A DNA stretch of 64,000 nucleotides, taken from Motilibacter aurantiacus. Its GTDB lineage: Bacteria > Actinomycetota > Actinomycetes > Motilibacterales > Motilibacteraceae. The translations under genes and the position numbers were made by a program. A model generated the notes under the pieces. The model saw only the letters and a program-made list of their open reading frames with translations, was not told the origin of the DNA and ran no database searches. The number at the start of each line of letters is the position of its first letter. Within the stretch, counting starts at the first letter, position 1. The stretch covers positions 456,658-520,657 of the forward strand of contig NZ_JAANNO010000001.1 in NCBI RefSeq assembly GCF_011250645.1, written 5' to 3'. Below are positions 29,870 through 49,017 of the stretch, one piece after another.

Positions 29870-29875
29870 GGGGAG

Positions 29876-31069
<1,194 letters not shown>

Positions 31070-31184
31070 GGGTGGGTCCCTCCTAGGAAACGTTTCGGGG
31101 GCGGGTGCAGGGCCGGTGCCTGCCGCCTGTGTGCCTGCTGCGGGTACTGATGGTGTCAGATGCCGTCACGGGCCGAGCAGTTGG

Positions 31185-33284
<2,100 letters not shown>

Positions 33285-33355
33285 GTGGGTCTACGCGTCC
33301 CTCGTCGGCTCGAAGCTGGTATGTGCGCCCGCTGGGGGGAACCCGGGGTTCCGGA

Positions 33356-33826
33356 TTACCAGCGGTAGTGGGCGAAGGCCTTGTTCGACTCGGCCATCTT
33401 GTGCGTGTCCTCGCGCCGCTTGACGCTCGCGCCGAGACCGTTGCTCGCGTCGAGCAGCTCGTTCATGAGCCGCTCGGTCATCGTCTTCTCACGACGGCCG
33501 CGCGAGTAGCTCACCAGCCAGCGCAGCGCCAGCGTCGTGGAGCGGTTCGGCTTGACCTCGACCGGCACCTGGTAGGTCGCGCCACCCACACGGCGGCTGC
33601 GGACCTCGAGGGTCGGCTTCACGTTGTCGAGCGCGCGACGCAGCGTCACGACGGGGTCGTTGCCGGTCTTCTCGCGGGTGCCCTCGAGGGCGCCGTAGAC
33701 GATCTGCTCGGCGATCGACTTCTTGCCGCTCTGCAGGATCTTGTTGACGAGCTGCGTCACCAGCGGCGACCCGTAGACCGGGTCGACGACGAGCGGGCGC
33801 TTCGGCGCCGGTCCCTTGCGGGGCAT
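33356..33826 (-). CDS. rpsG: 30S ribosomal protein S7
   Basis: 156 residues: [40 protein letters not shown] and [20 protein letters not shown], ending FAHYRW. It nucleates the 30S head. ATG 33826, one base after the rpsL stop. Confidence 0.98.
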   Translation of the reverse strand: MPRKGPAPKRPLVVDPVYGSPLVTQLVNKILQSGKKSIAEQIVYGALEGTREKTGNDPVVTLRRALDNVKPTLEVRSRRVGGATYQVPVEVKPNRSTTLALRWLVSYSRGRREKTMTERLMNELLDASNGLGASVKRREDTHKMAESNKAFAHYRW

Positions 33827-33827
33827 G

Positions 33828-34202
33828 TCAGCTCTTCTCCTTCTTCGCGCCGTAGCGGCTGCGAGCCTGCTTGCGGTTCTTCACGCCCTGGGTGTCGAGC
33901 GAGCCGCGAATGATCTTGTAACGGACGCCGGGGAGGTCCTTCACACGGCCGCCACGCACGAGCACGATCGAGTGCTCCTGCAGGTTGTGGCCGACGCCGG
34001 GGATGTACGCGGTGACCTCGATCTGGCTGGTCAGCCGAACACGCGCGACCTTGCGGAGCGCCGAGTTCGGCTTCTTCGGCGTGGTGGTGTAGACGCGCGT
34101 GCAGACGCCGCGGCGCTGGGGCGAGCCCTTGAGCGCCGGCGTCTTGGTCTTGCCGACCTTGTCCTGGCGGCCCTTGCGGACCAGCTGCTGAATCGTGGGC
34201 AC
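33828..34202 (-). CDS. rpsL: 30S ribosomal protein S12
   Basis: 124 residues from GTG 34202 ([15 protein letters not shown]). The streptomycin/decoding regions [20 protein letters not shown] and [14 protein letters not shown] are of the wild-type, sensitive form. First gene of rpsL-rpsG-fusA-tuf; an upstream in-frame extension to 34259 lacks homology. Confidence 0.97.
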   Translation of the reverse strand: MPTIQQLVRKGRQDKVGKTKTPALKGSPQRRGVCTRVYTTTPKKPNSALRKVARVRLTSQIEVTAYIPGVGHNLQEHSIVLVRGGRVKDLPGVRYKIIRGSLDTQGVKNRKQARSRYGAKKEKS

Positions 34203-34422
34203 CGCGTTCAGTCTTCCCTTCAGTCCCGTACTCGCGTGGCAGAGCTCGCGCGTGTCCATTCGCGTCGAATTGACCCGTAGGAAGACCGCTCCTCAGCGGC
34301 CCCCGCAGTCGGGCGTGTCGCCCGGTGCGAGGAGATCACCTGCAGTGAGCTGCGGGCGAGCTTCCCTGTCGCGCTGGCGCGCGCACACGCGAAGGCCTGG
34401 GTTCCCCCAGGCACGAGTAACC

Positions 34423-34452
34423 AGATTACAGAGCGGGCCCCGATGGGGTCAA
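34423..34452 (-). promoter_or_regulatory. Promoter of the rpsL (str) operon
   Basis: On the minus strand TTGACC (34452-34447), an 18-base spacer and TAATCT (34428-34423). Both hexamers are close to sigma-70 consensus and unusually AT-rich for this genome. The leader to rpsL would be about 214 bases; nothing else is seen in 34203-34422. Confidence 0.65.
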
Positions 34453-35074
34453 AAGAGGTGGGGATCCGGACGGCTCCGATGCTCAGGTCGCAAGCCCGAC
34501 ACGCCGAGACCGGGCCGCTTCACGAGCCCGATCGCGGCGCCGAGCACCGCCACCAGCACCCGACCACCACCAGCACCCGACCACCACCAGCACCCGACCA
34601 CCACGGAGCCCGACCAGCCGGCACAGCCGCCACGGCCGCACCCCGCGGTTCGCTGACCCCCGGCCGAGGCCGCCACCCAGACCAGCAGCCCGATGCCCAG
34701 CGCGAGCAGCGCCATGAGCGCCAGGTGCAGCCAGCCACGATGCGGGCGGCCGTCACGAGCCCCTCCCCCGTGCGCGTCCCGCCCGAGGACCGGATCGAGC
34801 GCTCCGCCGACCCGGCCAGCACGAGCGCCACGACGGCGGGCACGACGGGGAGGACGACGAACGAGGTGATGGCGCAGACCAGGGCCGCGATGGCGGTGCC
34901 GTCCGGCTGCGGGGCGGCGTAGCCGGGGGCTCCCCCCCGGGACCGGGTGGCCCCACGTCCCGCCACCGGGAACGGGCTGGCGACCGTACGGGGCCTGCCC
35001 GCCGTACGGGGCCTGCCCGCCGTACGGGTACGGCGGGGCGGGAGGCGTATCCCGCCCGGCCCCTGGTCGCCCAT
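34449..35074 (-). pseudogene. Degenerate DUF4190-type membrane protein gene
   Basis: Between rpoC and rpsL, pieces of one small membrane protein occur in different frames of the minus strand. ATG 35074, after GGGGGAG, reads MGDQGPGG. A second frame then gives a Pro/Gly/Tyr-rich stretch (PPYPYGGQAPYGGQAPYG). The first frame again gives YAAPQPDGTAIAALVCAITS, a helix and SIRSSGGTRTGEGLVTAARI. The second frame finally gives WLHLALMALLALGIGLLVWV. Proline-rich head, helix, SGGxxxGxG and second helix is the DUF4190 layout. At least two frame changes (one at the G7/C7 run 34932-34938, one near 34734) and probably a third near the start are needed, so it is a pseudogene or the sequence has indel errors. 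No intact product can be claimed. Confidence 0.55.
34550..34600. repeat. 17-bp tandem repeat, three perfect copies
   Basis: The unit CCACCAGCACCCGACCA occurs three times without change (34550-34566, 34567-34583, 34584-34600), followed by a decayed fourth copy to about 34616. A 17-base period is not a multiple of three, so the array is unlikely to be under coding selection; it lies at the tail of the degenerate DUF4190 gene. Confidence 0.9.
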
Positions 35075-35162
35075 ACGCCCACTCCCCCGCTCGACGGGGA
35101 GGCCATGGTTCCACGCCGGGCCGCCGGCAGGGCAACCGCACGTGGCCGGCGCCGGAACGGCG

Positions 35163-35196
35163 GACGCCGGCCGCCCCCCAGGGGACGGCCGGCGTC
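35163..35196 (-). terminator. Terminator after rpoC
   Basis: GACGCCGGCCG (35163-35173) pairs perfectly with CGGCCGGCGTC (35186-35196), with further C/G pairing inside the loop. It begins about 20 bases after the rpoC stop and probably ends the rplJL-rpoBC transcript. Confidence 0.7.
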
Positions 35197-35216
35197 GGCG
35201 CGGCAGGACGGTGCGA

Positions 35217-39095
<3,879 letters not shown>

Positions 39096-39145
39096 GCGGT
39101 TTCCTTCTCTCAAATCAAGGTCTCGTCACGACGCGATGGCGGGGG

Positions 39146-39180
39146 CCGGCGGGGGCGTCCTGCAAGGGACGCCCCGCCGG
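39146..39180 (-). other. Intercistronic hairpin between rpoB and rpoC
   Basis: CCGGCGGGGGCGTCC (39146-39160) pairs with GGGACGCCCCGCCGG (39166-39180), 14-15 pairs with a one-base offset and a 5-base loop, starting 7 bases past the rpoB stop. Because rpoC must be transcribed with rpoB, it is more likely a processing or stability element than a full terminator. Confidence 0.55.
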
Positions 39181-39187
39181 CCTCCCG

Positions 39188-42688
<3,501 letters not shown>

Positions 42689-42801
42689 GAGGGGTCCTTC
42701 CGAGGCTCGGAGCTCGAGGCAGACAGGCGAGCCCGGCCCCCCACCTCCGACGGCACGAGCCTGTCGGGGCATCTGAGGTACATCGGGCAGCGCAAAGCGT
42801 C

Positions 42802-42830
42802 AGCATACCCTCACGGGCAGGCTGACGCAA
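42802..42830 (-). promoter_or_regulatory. Promoter upstream of rpoB
   Basis: TTGCGT (42830-42825), a 17-base spacer and TATGCT (42807-42802) on the minus strand form a well-spaced sigma-70-like promoter in the 567-base rplL-rpoB gap, giving a ~107-base leader. rpoBC can therefore be transcribed apart from rplJL. Between this promoter and the rplL hairpin (42831-43179) I see nothing else. Confidence 0.6.
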
Positions 42831-43179
42831 GCCCCGGCGTCGCTACGCGCGGTTCCCTCCCGGCGGCCGTACGGCCACCGCAGGCTTCGCACGCTCCTCC
42901 TGCGAACTTCCCACACCGGGCCCGGCGCCCCGTCGGAGGCTCTCGCCCCGTACGGGCCGGCGTTCCGGTCCGGCGGCAAGAGGATTACTCCCCGACCGTG
43001 TCCCGGTCAAGCGCATCGCCGCAAGTGCACCCTCGCCGTCCCGCTCCGGCGACGGCGAGTCACTGCGGGTCACCGCTGATCGCGTCCTACCCAGGGCGGG
43101 CCGGCCGGGAAACCGTGGCGCACTCCACTGGCCGACGGGCAGCTCCGCCACCGCGGCCGCCCGAGGGGCCGGAACGCAG

Positions 43180-43216
43180 CGAGCCGCCCACCCCCGCGAC
43201 GGGGATGGGCGGCTCG
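43180..43216 (-). terminator. Hairpin after rplL
   Basis: CGAGCCGCCCA (43180-43190) pairs with TGGGCGGCTCG (43206-43216); C/G runs in between extend the stem. It lies 40 bases past the rplL stop and probably attenuates readthrough from rplJL into rpoBC. Confidence 0.6.
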
Positions 43217-43255
43217 GTCCCGCGTGCCCGGACGAGCCGGGCGGCGAGAGGGGGC

Positions 43256-43648
43256 TTACTTGACCGAGACCGAAGCGCCGGCGCCCTCGAGGGCAGCCTT
43301 GGCCTTGTCGGCGGTCTCCTTGTTGACCTTCTCCAGGACGGGCTTCGGCGCGCCGTCGACCAGGTCCTTGGCCTCCTTGAGGCCGAGGTTCGTGAGGCCA
43401 CGGACCTCCTTGATGACCTGGATCTTCTTGTCGCCGGCCGACTCGAGGATGACGTCGAACTCGTCCTTCTCCTCGGGGGCGTCGGCGGCCGCGCCGCCGC
43501 CAGCGGCGCCGGGCGCAGCCGCGACCGCGACCGGGGCAGCGGCGGTGACGCCGAAGGTCTCCTCGAACTGCTTCACGAACTCGCTGAGCTCGATGAGCGT
43601 GAGCTCCTTGAACGCGTCGAGCAGCTCTTCGGTGCTGAGCTTCGCCAT
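43256..43648 (-). CDS. rplL: 50S ribosomal protein L7/L12
   Basis: 130 residues; stalk protein recruiting translation GTPases. N-terminal dimerisation helix [20 protein letters not shown], Ala/Gly-rich hinge ([20 protein letters not shown]) and C-terminal domain [23 protein letters not shown] 43648; 74 bases after rplJ. Confidence 0.98.
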   Translation of the reverse strand: MAKLSTEELLDAFKELTLIELSEFVKQFEETFGVTAAAPVAVAAAPGAAGGGAAADAPEEKDEFDVILESAGDKKIQVIKEVRGLTNLGLKEAKDLVDGAPKPVLEKVNKETADKAKAALEGAGASVSVK

Positions 43649-43722
43649 GGTGGCGGGTCCTTCCTAACGGTGGGGGAAAGCGATGTCTGCGGAGCGTCGG
43701 GCCGTGCGGCCCGACCTCGGGG

Positions 43723-44313
43723 TCAGGCCTCGGCCGGAGCCTCGGCCGGCGCGTCCGCCTCGTCGGCTGCGGCGGGCGCAGCCTCCTCGGCGGGAGCACC
43801 CTCGGCCTGCTTGGCGCGCAGCGCGTCGGCCAGCCGGGCAGCCTGCGACAGCGGCGCCTGGAACAGCGCAGCCGCCTTGGCCATGGTCGCGTTCATCGCG
43901 CCGGCAGCCTTGGCGAGGAGGACCTCACGGGACTCGAGGTCCGCGAGCTTGGAGATGTCCTCCGCCGAGATCGGGCGGCCGTCGAGCACGCCGCCCTTGA
44001 TGATGAGCAGGGGGTTCGCGCGGGCGAAGTCACGCAGGCCCTTGGCGGCCTCGACCGGCTCGCCCTTGACGAACGCCACGGCCGAGGGGCCGGCCAGCAG
44101 GTCGTCGAGGCCGTCGATGCCCGCGTCACGGGCAGCGATCTTGGTCAGCGTGTTCTTCACCACGGCGTACGTCGCACCGTCGCCGAGCGACCGGCGCAGC
44201 TCCTTGAGCTGGGCGACGGTGAGACCGCGGTACTCGGTGAGCACCGCCGCGGACGAGCTGCGGAAGTGCTCCGTCAGCTCGGCGACGGCGGCTGCCTTGT
44301 CGGGCCTCGCCAT
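43723..44313 (-). CDS. rplJ: 50S ribosomal protein L10
   Basis: 196 residues from ATG 44313 ([20 protein letters not shown]). [20 protein letters not shown] and [17 protein letters not shown] form the rRNA-binding domain; C-terminal helices bind L12, and a short Ala/Glu tail ends the protein. In-frame sequence upstream to 44652 is leader RNA, not protein. Confidence 0.97.
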   Translation of the reverse strand: MARPDKAAAVAELTEHFRSSSAAVLTEYRGLTVAQLKELRRSLGDGATYAVVKNTLTKIAARDAGIDGLDDLLAGPSAVAFVKGEPVEAAKGLRDFARANPLLIIKGGVLDGRPISAEDISKLADLESREVLLAKAAGAMNATMAKAAALFQAPLSQAARLADALRAKQAEGAPAEEAAPAAADEADAPAEAPAEA

Positions 44314-44523
44314 GGGTCTCCCTTCGGGTGCCGGCACTCGAACAACCCGCGGAGACGACGAACGCCCCGGCGCGCGGCGCACGGGGCGTGGGACGACGGC
44401 ACACTGACGTGGTCGTCGAGCACTTCCGGTCACCTGCGCGGGTCGCCCGCGGTTGCGGGGCTTTCGGCTCCCCACCCTGGCGACGGGCGTCGCGGAGGCA
44501 GGCAGCGGCCAGCGGTCTTCGGC
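44314..44523 (-). promoter_or_regulatory. Long rplJ leader, candidate L10-binding regulatory RNA
   Basis: About 210 bases lie between the predicted start of transcription (~44523) and the rplJ ATG. A hairpin ACGCCCCG/CGGGGCGT (44362-44369 with 44382-44389, 12-base loop) lies ~50 bases before the gene. Autogenous L10 leaders occur at this position in many bacteria; the exact consensus structure was not verified here. Confidence 0.4.
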
Positions 44524-44529
44524 GTGCTC

Positions 44530-44558
44530 AGAGTACGTGACGGCGGGGCCGGCGCCAA
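44530..44558 (-). promoter_or_regulatory. Promoter upstream of rplJ
   Basis: TTGGCG (44558-44553), 17-base spacer, TACTCT (44535-44530) on the minus strand. It lies between the rplA terminator and the rplJ leader, giving rplJ-rplL a transcript separate from rplKA. Confidence 0.6.
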
Positions 44559-44640
44559 ATGCTCGCTGCACGCGCGACGCCGCGCGCTCGGTGAAGCGGC
44601 CCCGCCGTGCCCGGAGGCCCTCCGCACCGCCCCCGCAACG

Positions 44641-44682
44641 GCGAAGGGGCACCCCCGGACAGGTCCGGCGGCGCCCCTTCGC
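44641..44682 (-). terminator. Terminator after rplA
   Basis: GCGAAGGGGC (44641-44650) pairs with GCCCCTTCGC (44673-44682), and an inner CCGGAC...GTCCGG stem stacks within it. It begins 16 bases after the rplA stop. Confidence 0.7.
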
Positions 44683-44698
44683 GGGCCGTGCAGCGGCG

Positions 44699-45418
44699 TC
44701 AGGCCGAGGCAGGGGCCTCGTCCTCGATCACAGCACGACGAGCGGCGTCCAGCGGGATGCCCGGGCCCATCGTCGTCGTGATCGTCGCCTTCTTGATGTA
44801 GCGGCCCTTGGCCGCCGAGGGCTTGAGACGGTTGATCTCGTCCATGGCGGCGGCGTAGTTCTCGACCAGCGCACGCTCGTCGAAGCTCGCCTTGCCGATG
44901 ATGAAGTGCAGGTTCGAGTGCCGGTCGACGCGGAACTCGATCTTGCCGCCCTTGATGTCGCTGACGGCCTTGGCCACGTCCGCGGTGACGGTGCCGGTCT
45001 TCGGGTTCGGCATCAGGCCACGCGGGCCGAGGACGCGGCCGAGACGGCCGACCTTGCCCATGAGGTCGGGGGTCGCGACGACGGCGTCGAAGTCGAGGCG
45101 GCCCTTCTGGACCTCCTCGATCAGCTCGTCGGCGCCGACGATGTCCGCGCCGGCGGCCTCGGCCTGGGCCGCACGGTCACCGGTGGCGAAGACGAGGACG
45201 CGAGCCGTCTTGCCGGTGCCGTGCGGGAGGTTGACCGTGCCGCGGACCATCTGGTCGGCCTTGCGCGGGTCGACGCCGAGGCGGAGGGCGACCTCGACCG
45301 TGGCGTCGTACTTGACCGTCGAGGTCTCCTTCGCGAGCCGGACGGCCTCGACCGGGCCGTACAGCTTGTCGAAGTCGATCTTCTCGGCCGCAGAGCGGTA
45401 TGCCTTGCTGCGCTTCAC
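44699..45418 (-). CDS. rplA: 50S ribosomal protein L1
   Basis: 239 residues, L1 stalk. [20 protein letters not shown] at the start, [40 protein letters not shown] and [23 protein letters not shown] 45418 follows CAGGAG. 82 bases after rplK. Confidence 0.97.
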   Translation of the reverse strand: MKRSKAYRSAAEKIDFDKLYGPVEAVRLAKETSTVKYDATVEVALRLGVDPRKADQMVRGTVNLPHGTGKTARVLVFATGDRAAQAEAAGADIVGADELIEEVQKGRLDFDAVVATPDLMGKVGRLGRVLGPRGLMPNPKTGTVTADVAKAVSDIKGGKIEFRVDRHSNLHFIIGKASFDERALVENYAAAMDEINRLKPSAAKGRYIKKATITTTMGPGIPLDAARRAVIEDEAPASA

Positions 45419-45500
45419 TGCTGCTCCTGAACGTGGGGTGGAGTCGTGGTCAGCGGGCCGCGCGCGGCCCTTCCACGGGAACTGTCGCCGATCGGAACGC

Positions 45501-45932
45501 TCAGCCCTCGACCGTGATGCCCATCTGACGGGCGGTGCCGGCGATGATCTTCTCGGCGGCGTCGAGGTCGTTGGCGTTGAGGTCGGGCATCTTGGTCTGC
45601 GCGATCTCACGGACCTGGTCGCGCGTCAGCTTGGCGACCTTGGTCTTGTGCGGCTCGCTGGAGCCCTTCGGGATCCCGGCGGCGGCAAGGATGAGCTTCG
45701 CGGCCGGCGGCGTCTTGGTGATGAACGTGAACGAGCGGTCCTCGAACACGCTGATCTCGACGGGGACGACCTGTCCGCGCTGGGCCTCCGTCGCGGCGTT
45801 GTACGCCTTGACGAACTCCATGATGTTGACGCCGTGCTGACCGAGCGCCGGGCCGACCGGCGGCGCGGGCGTGGCCGCGCCGGCCTGGATCTGCAGCTTG
45901 ATGATGGCTGCAAGCTTCTTCTTGGGGGGCAT
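45501..45932 (-). CDS. rplK: 50S ribosomal protein L11
   Basis: 143 residues; GTPase-associated centre and target of thiopeptides. [40 protein letters not shown] and [16 protein letters not shown] are canonical. ATG 45932; 42 bases after nusG. Confidence 0.98.
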   Translation of the reverse strand: MPPKKKLAAIIKLQIQAGAATPAPPVGPALGQHGVNIMEFVKAYNAATEAQRGQVVPVEISVFEDRSFTFITKTPPAAKLILAAAGIPKGSSEPHKTKVAKLTRDQVREIAQTKMPDLNANDLDAAEKIIAGTARQMGITVEG

Positions 45933-45974
45933 CTTTCGCGTCCTTCGATCTTCTGCGCTTGTTGGTGGGCCGGC

Positions 45975-46979
45975 TCAGATCTTCTGGATCTGGCTGAACG
46001 GGAGCTCGACCGGGGTCTCACGGCCGAAGATCTCGACGAGGGCACGCACCTTGCGGGCGTCCACGTCGATCTCGGTGATCGTGGCGTGCAGCGTGGCGAA
46101 CGGGCCCTCGTTGACCATGACCGAGTCGCCCACGGAGAAGTCCACGACCTTGACCTCGGGGGCGGCGGCACCGCTGGTCCCGGGTCGCTTCTCCTCGGGC
46201 TTGGGCGCGATCATCCGCCCGACCTCGTCGAGGCTGAGCGGCGTCGGGGAGTGGGTGTGCCCCACGAAGCCGGTCACGCCGGGGGTGTTGCGCACCGCGC
46301 CCCACGACTCGTCCGTGAGGTCCATGCGGACCAGGACGTAGCCGGGGAACTTGTTGCGCCGGACCTGCTTGCGCTGGCCGTTCTTGATCTCGGTGACCTC
46401 TTCCATGGGCACCTCGATCTGGAAGATGAAGTCCTCCATGTTCAAGCTCGAGATGCGCTGCTCGAGGTTGGACTTCACCCGGTTCTCGTAGCCCGCGTAG
46501 GAGTGCACGACATACCAGTCGCCGGGCGCCCGCCGCAGTGCGGTGTAGAACGCCTCGACCGGGTCCTCGTCCTCCTCGGGCTCGGCCGCAGCCTCAGCGC
46601 CGGTCCCCGGGCCGGTCTCCGGGCCGGTCTCCGGGCTGGTCTCCGGGCTGGTCTCGGCGCTCGCGTCGCCGGGGCCCTCGACCGAGTCGGCCGACGCGTC
46701 CGCGAAGCCGCCCTCGGCCAGCTCGTCCTGGGTCGCGCCGGAGACCGCGGCGCCCTCGACGTAGCCGCTGGTCGCGTCGGTGGTGCCGCCCAGCTCGTCG
46801 GTGCCGGTGCCCAGGTCGTCGCCGGGGTCGGCCGCCGTGTCGTCGATCCCGACGCCCGCCGCGTAGGGCGAGACCCGCGGCGCGACGCCCTCGGCGTCGG
46901 CGACCTCGGCGTTCTCGCTGCGCTGCAGGCCGTACTCGGGGTCCTCCGGAGCGGTCTGCTCGAAGGGGCTCTGGGACAC
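45975..46979 (-). CDS. nusG: Transcription termination/antitermination factor NusG, long acidic N-terminus
   Basis: 334 residues. The conserved NGN domain begins near residue 155 ([20 protein letters not shown]) and contains [19 protein letters not shown]; the C-terminal KOW domain has [20 protein letters not shown]. The first ~150 residues are acidic low-complexity sequence with a short [15 protein letters not shown] repeat; actinobacterial NusG proteins often carry such a head, but this one is on the long side. GTG 46979; 104 bases after secE. Confidence 0.97.
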   Translation of the reverse strand: MSQSPFEQTAPEDPEYGLQRSENAEVADAEGVAPRVSPYAAGVGIDDTAADPGDDLGTGTDELGGTTDATSGYVEGAAVSGATQDELAEGGFADASADSVEGPGDASAETSPETSPETGPETGPGTGAEAAAEPEEDEDPVEAFYTALRRAPGDWYVVHSYAGYENRVKSNLEQRISSLNMEDFIFQIEVPMEEVTEIKNGQRKQVRRNKFPGYVLVRMDLTDESWGAVRNTPGVTGFVGHTHSPTPLSLDEVGRMIAPKPEEKRPGTSGAAAPEVKVVDFSVGDSVMVNEGPFATLHATITEIDVDARKVRALVEIFGRETPVELPFSQIQKI

Positions 46980-47083
46980 GTTCGGCTACCTCGGTTCGGT
47001 GCGGGTGCTGGGACGTCGGGACTGCGTACGGCCGGAGCCGGGGGCGCGCTGGTCGGCGCGAGCGGTGCGGGCGGCCGGTGGGC

Positions 47084-47383
47084 TCAGCCGAAGACCCAGA
47101 ACATGAGCCGGCCGAAGCCGTAGTCCAGGACCGAGATGAGCGCGATCATCACGAGCACGAAGACCAGCACGACGATCGTGTAGTGCGTCAGCTCGGTGCG
47201 CGTCGGCCAGATGACCTTGCGCATCTCCGCCACGACCTGGCGGAAGTAGAGCGAGGTCCGGGCCACCGGCGAGGGCCGGCGCTCGCCCCGGTCCGAGCGG
47301 TCCCGCGCGGCGACGGAGCCGTCGCGGCCGTCGTCGCCGGTCTCGCGCTCGGGGACGGCGCTTCCGTCGTGCAGCTCGGTCAC
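47084..47383 (-). CDS. secE: Preprotein translocase subunit SecE
   Basis: 99 residues from GTG 47383 (TELHDGSAVPERETGD), preceded by TGGAG. A hydrophilic charged head is followed by the SecE motif YFRQVVAEMRKVIWPTRTEL and one membrane helix (IVVLVFVLVMIALISVLDYG). GTG 47437 is an alternative start without a ribosome site. Confidence 0.92.
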   Translation of the reverse strand: MTELHDGSAVPERETGDDGRDGSVAARDRSDRGERRPSPVARTSLYFRQVVAEMRKVIWPTRTELTHYTIVVLVFVLVMIALISVLDYGFGRLMFWVFG

Positions 47384-47636
47384 GCGTCGGCTCCAGTGCT
47401 TCTCGGTGGGCTTCCGGGGCTGCCCGGTGGCGCTCACGTTGTCGTATGTCGCTGTCGAATGCTGCTGTTCGGGTGGTGCTGTTCGGGTGGTGCTGCCGCC
47501 GGCTCCCGCGAGCGAGGAAGCCTGCGGCATCCTCGCCGTACGGGGCGCGCCGCGGTCCGCATCCACCCCACCGGGCTCGTTGCTGGTGCACGAGGTGGAC
47601 CGAGGGCACGCGGGCGCGCGACAGCGCCGACGGGCC

Positions 47637-47667
47637 AGTGTACGGCGCAGCGGGCGTTCAGGTCGAA
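47637..47667 (-). promoter_or_regulatory. Candidate promoter of secE-nusG
   Basis: TTCGAC (47667-47662), 19-base spacer, TACACT (47642-47637) on the minus strand, with a ~250-base leader. Within the leader the 15-mer TGCTGTTCGGGTGGT (plus-strand reading) is repeated at about 47463-47492. No tRNA-Trp was found in this 391-base gap, although several actinobacteria have it there. Confidence 0.35.
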
Positions 47668-47774
47668 CGCCGGGGAAACCCGGCCTGCTCGGGCGGCAGC
47701 CGTCGGGCCGATCCGACGGCCTGCCGGGGCAAACTGCTCGGCGGCCCGTCGGCGCGGCGTGAAAGCATCTGCCC

Positions 47775-49013
47775 ATGAGTGCGCTAGCCGGCCAGCCCCC
47801 GACGTCCCCTGCCTCCCGCCGCGTGTCCCAGCGGCTCGCTGCGATCACCGAGTCGGCCACCCTGGCCGTCGACGCGAAGGCCAAGGCGCTGAAGGCGGCC
47901 GGCCGCCCGGTCATCGGCTTCGCCGCCGGGGAGCCGGACTTCCCCACGCCCGAGCACATCGTCGAGGCCGCGGTCCGCGCCTGCACCGACCCGCGCATGC
48001 ACCACTACACCCCCGCCGCGGGCCTGCCCGAGCTGCGCGAGGCCGTCGCCGCCAAGACCGCCCGCGACTCCGGGCTCATGGTGGCCGCCTCGCAGGTCCT
48101 CATCACCAACGGCGGCAAGCAGGCCGTCTACAACGCCTTCGCGGCCCTGCTCGACCCGGGCGACGAGGTGCTCGTGCCCGCGCCGTACTGGACGACGTAC
48201 CCCGAGAGCATCAAGCTCGCCGGCGGGGTGCCGGTCGACGTGCCGAGCGACGAGAGCACCGGCTACCGGGTGAGCGTCGAGCAGCTCGAGGCGGCGCTCA
48301 CCGAGCGCACCAAGGTGCTGCTCTTCGTCTCGCCCTCGAACCCCACGGGCGCCGTCTACTCCCCCGGGGCCGTCGCCGAGATCGGCCGCTGGGCCGCGCA
48401 GAAGGGGCTGTGGGTCGTCACCGACGAGATCTACGAGCACCTGGTCTACGGCGAGGCTCGCTTCAGCTCGATCTCGGTCGCCGTCCCCGAGCTCGCCGAC
48501 CGCACCGTGGTCGTCAACGGCGTCGCGAAGACGTGGGCGATGACCGGCTGGCGCGTCGGCTGGCTGATCGGGCCGAAGGACGTGGTGAAGGCCGCGGCCG
48601 ACCTGCAGTCCCACGCGACGTCCAACGTGGCGAACGTGTCCCAGGCCGCGGCGCTCGCCGCCGTCACCGACGACCTGTCCGCGGCACGCGAGATGCGGGT
48701 CGCGTTCGACCGCCGCCGTCAGACGATGGTGCGGATGCTCAACGAGGTCCCCGGCTTCGTCTGCCCGGAGCCCGAGGGGGCGTTCTACTGCTACCCCTCG
48801 GTCAAGGGCGCGCTCGGCCGGGAGATCCGCGGCCGGCGGGTGGAGACGTCCGCGCAGCTCTGCGAGGTCGTGCTGGAGGAGGCCGAGGTGGCGATGGTGC
48901 CGGGCGAGGCGTTCGGCACCCCGGGCTACGTGCGGCTGTCCTACGCGCTGGGTGACGGGGACCTCGCCGAGGGCGTCGGCCGGGTCCAGCGGCTGCTCGG
49001 CGAGACGAGCTGA
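47775..49013 (+). CDS. aspC: Pyridoxal-phosphate aminotransferase, aspartate type
   Basis: 412 residues, class I/II fold. The PLP Schiff-base lysine is Lys252 in [29 protein letters not shown] (Asn189), [10 protein letters not shown] and the arginine of the C-terminal [10 protein letters not shown] complete the active site. Conserved synteny with secE and murB in actinobacteria supports an aspartate:2-oxoglutarate aminotransferase role; substrate preference (aspartate, prephenate, other) cannot be fixed from sequence. ATG 47775, divergent from secE. The adenosine deaminase-like gene follows almost immediately. Confidence 0.92.
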   Translation: MSALAGQPPTSPASRRVSQRLAAITESATLAVDAKAKALKAAGRPVIGFAAGEPDFPTPEHIVEAAVRACTDPRMHHYTPAAGLPELREAVAAKTARDSGLMVAASQVLITNGGKQAVYNAFAALLDPGDEVLVPAPYWTTYPESIKLAGGVPVDVPSDESTGYRVSVEQLEAALTERTKVLLFVSPSNPTGAVYSPGAVAEIGRWAAQKGLWVVTDEIYEHLVYGEARFSSISVAVPELADRTVVVNGVAKTWAMTGWRVGWLIGPKDVVKAAADLQSHATSNVANVSQAAALAAVTDDLSAAREMRVAFDRRRQTMVRMLNEVPGFVCPEPEGAFYCYPSVKGALGREIRGRRVETSAQLCEVVLEEAEVAMVPGEAFGTPGYVRLSYALGDGDLAEGVGRVQRLLGETS

Positions 49014-49017
49014 CGCC

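Noticed and set aside
31090-31112. GAAACGTTTC palindrome between tuf and fusA as an operator
   Set aside because: Only 10 bp, within an operon and near the tuf ribosome site; no supporting promoter or regulator.
34550-34600. Possible CRISPR array
   Set aside because: Repeat units are contiguous with no spacers and only 17 bp long; no cas genes are present.
47384-47774. tRNA-Trp gene expected upstream of secE
   Set aside because: No cloverleaf or TTCGA/TTCAA T-arm with a matching acceptor was found in this gap.
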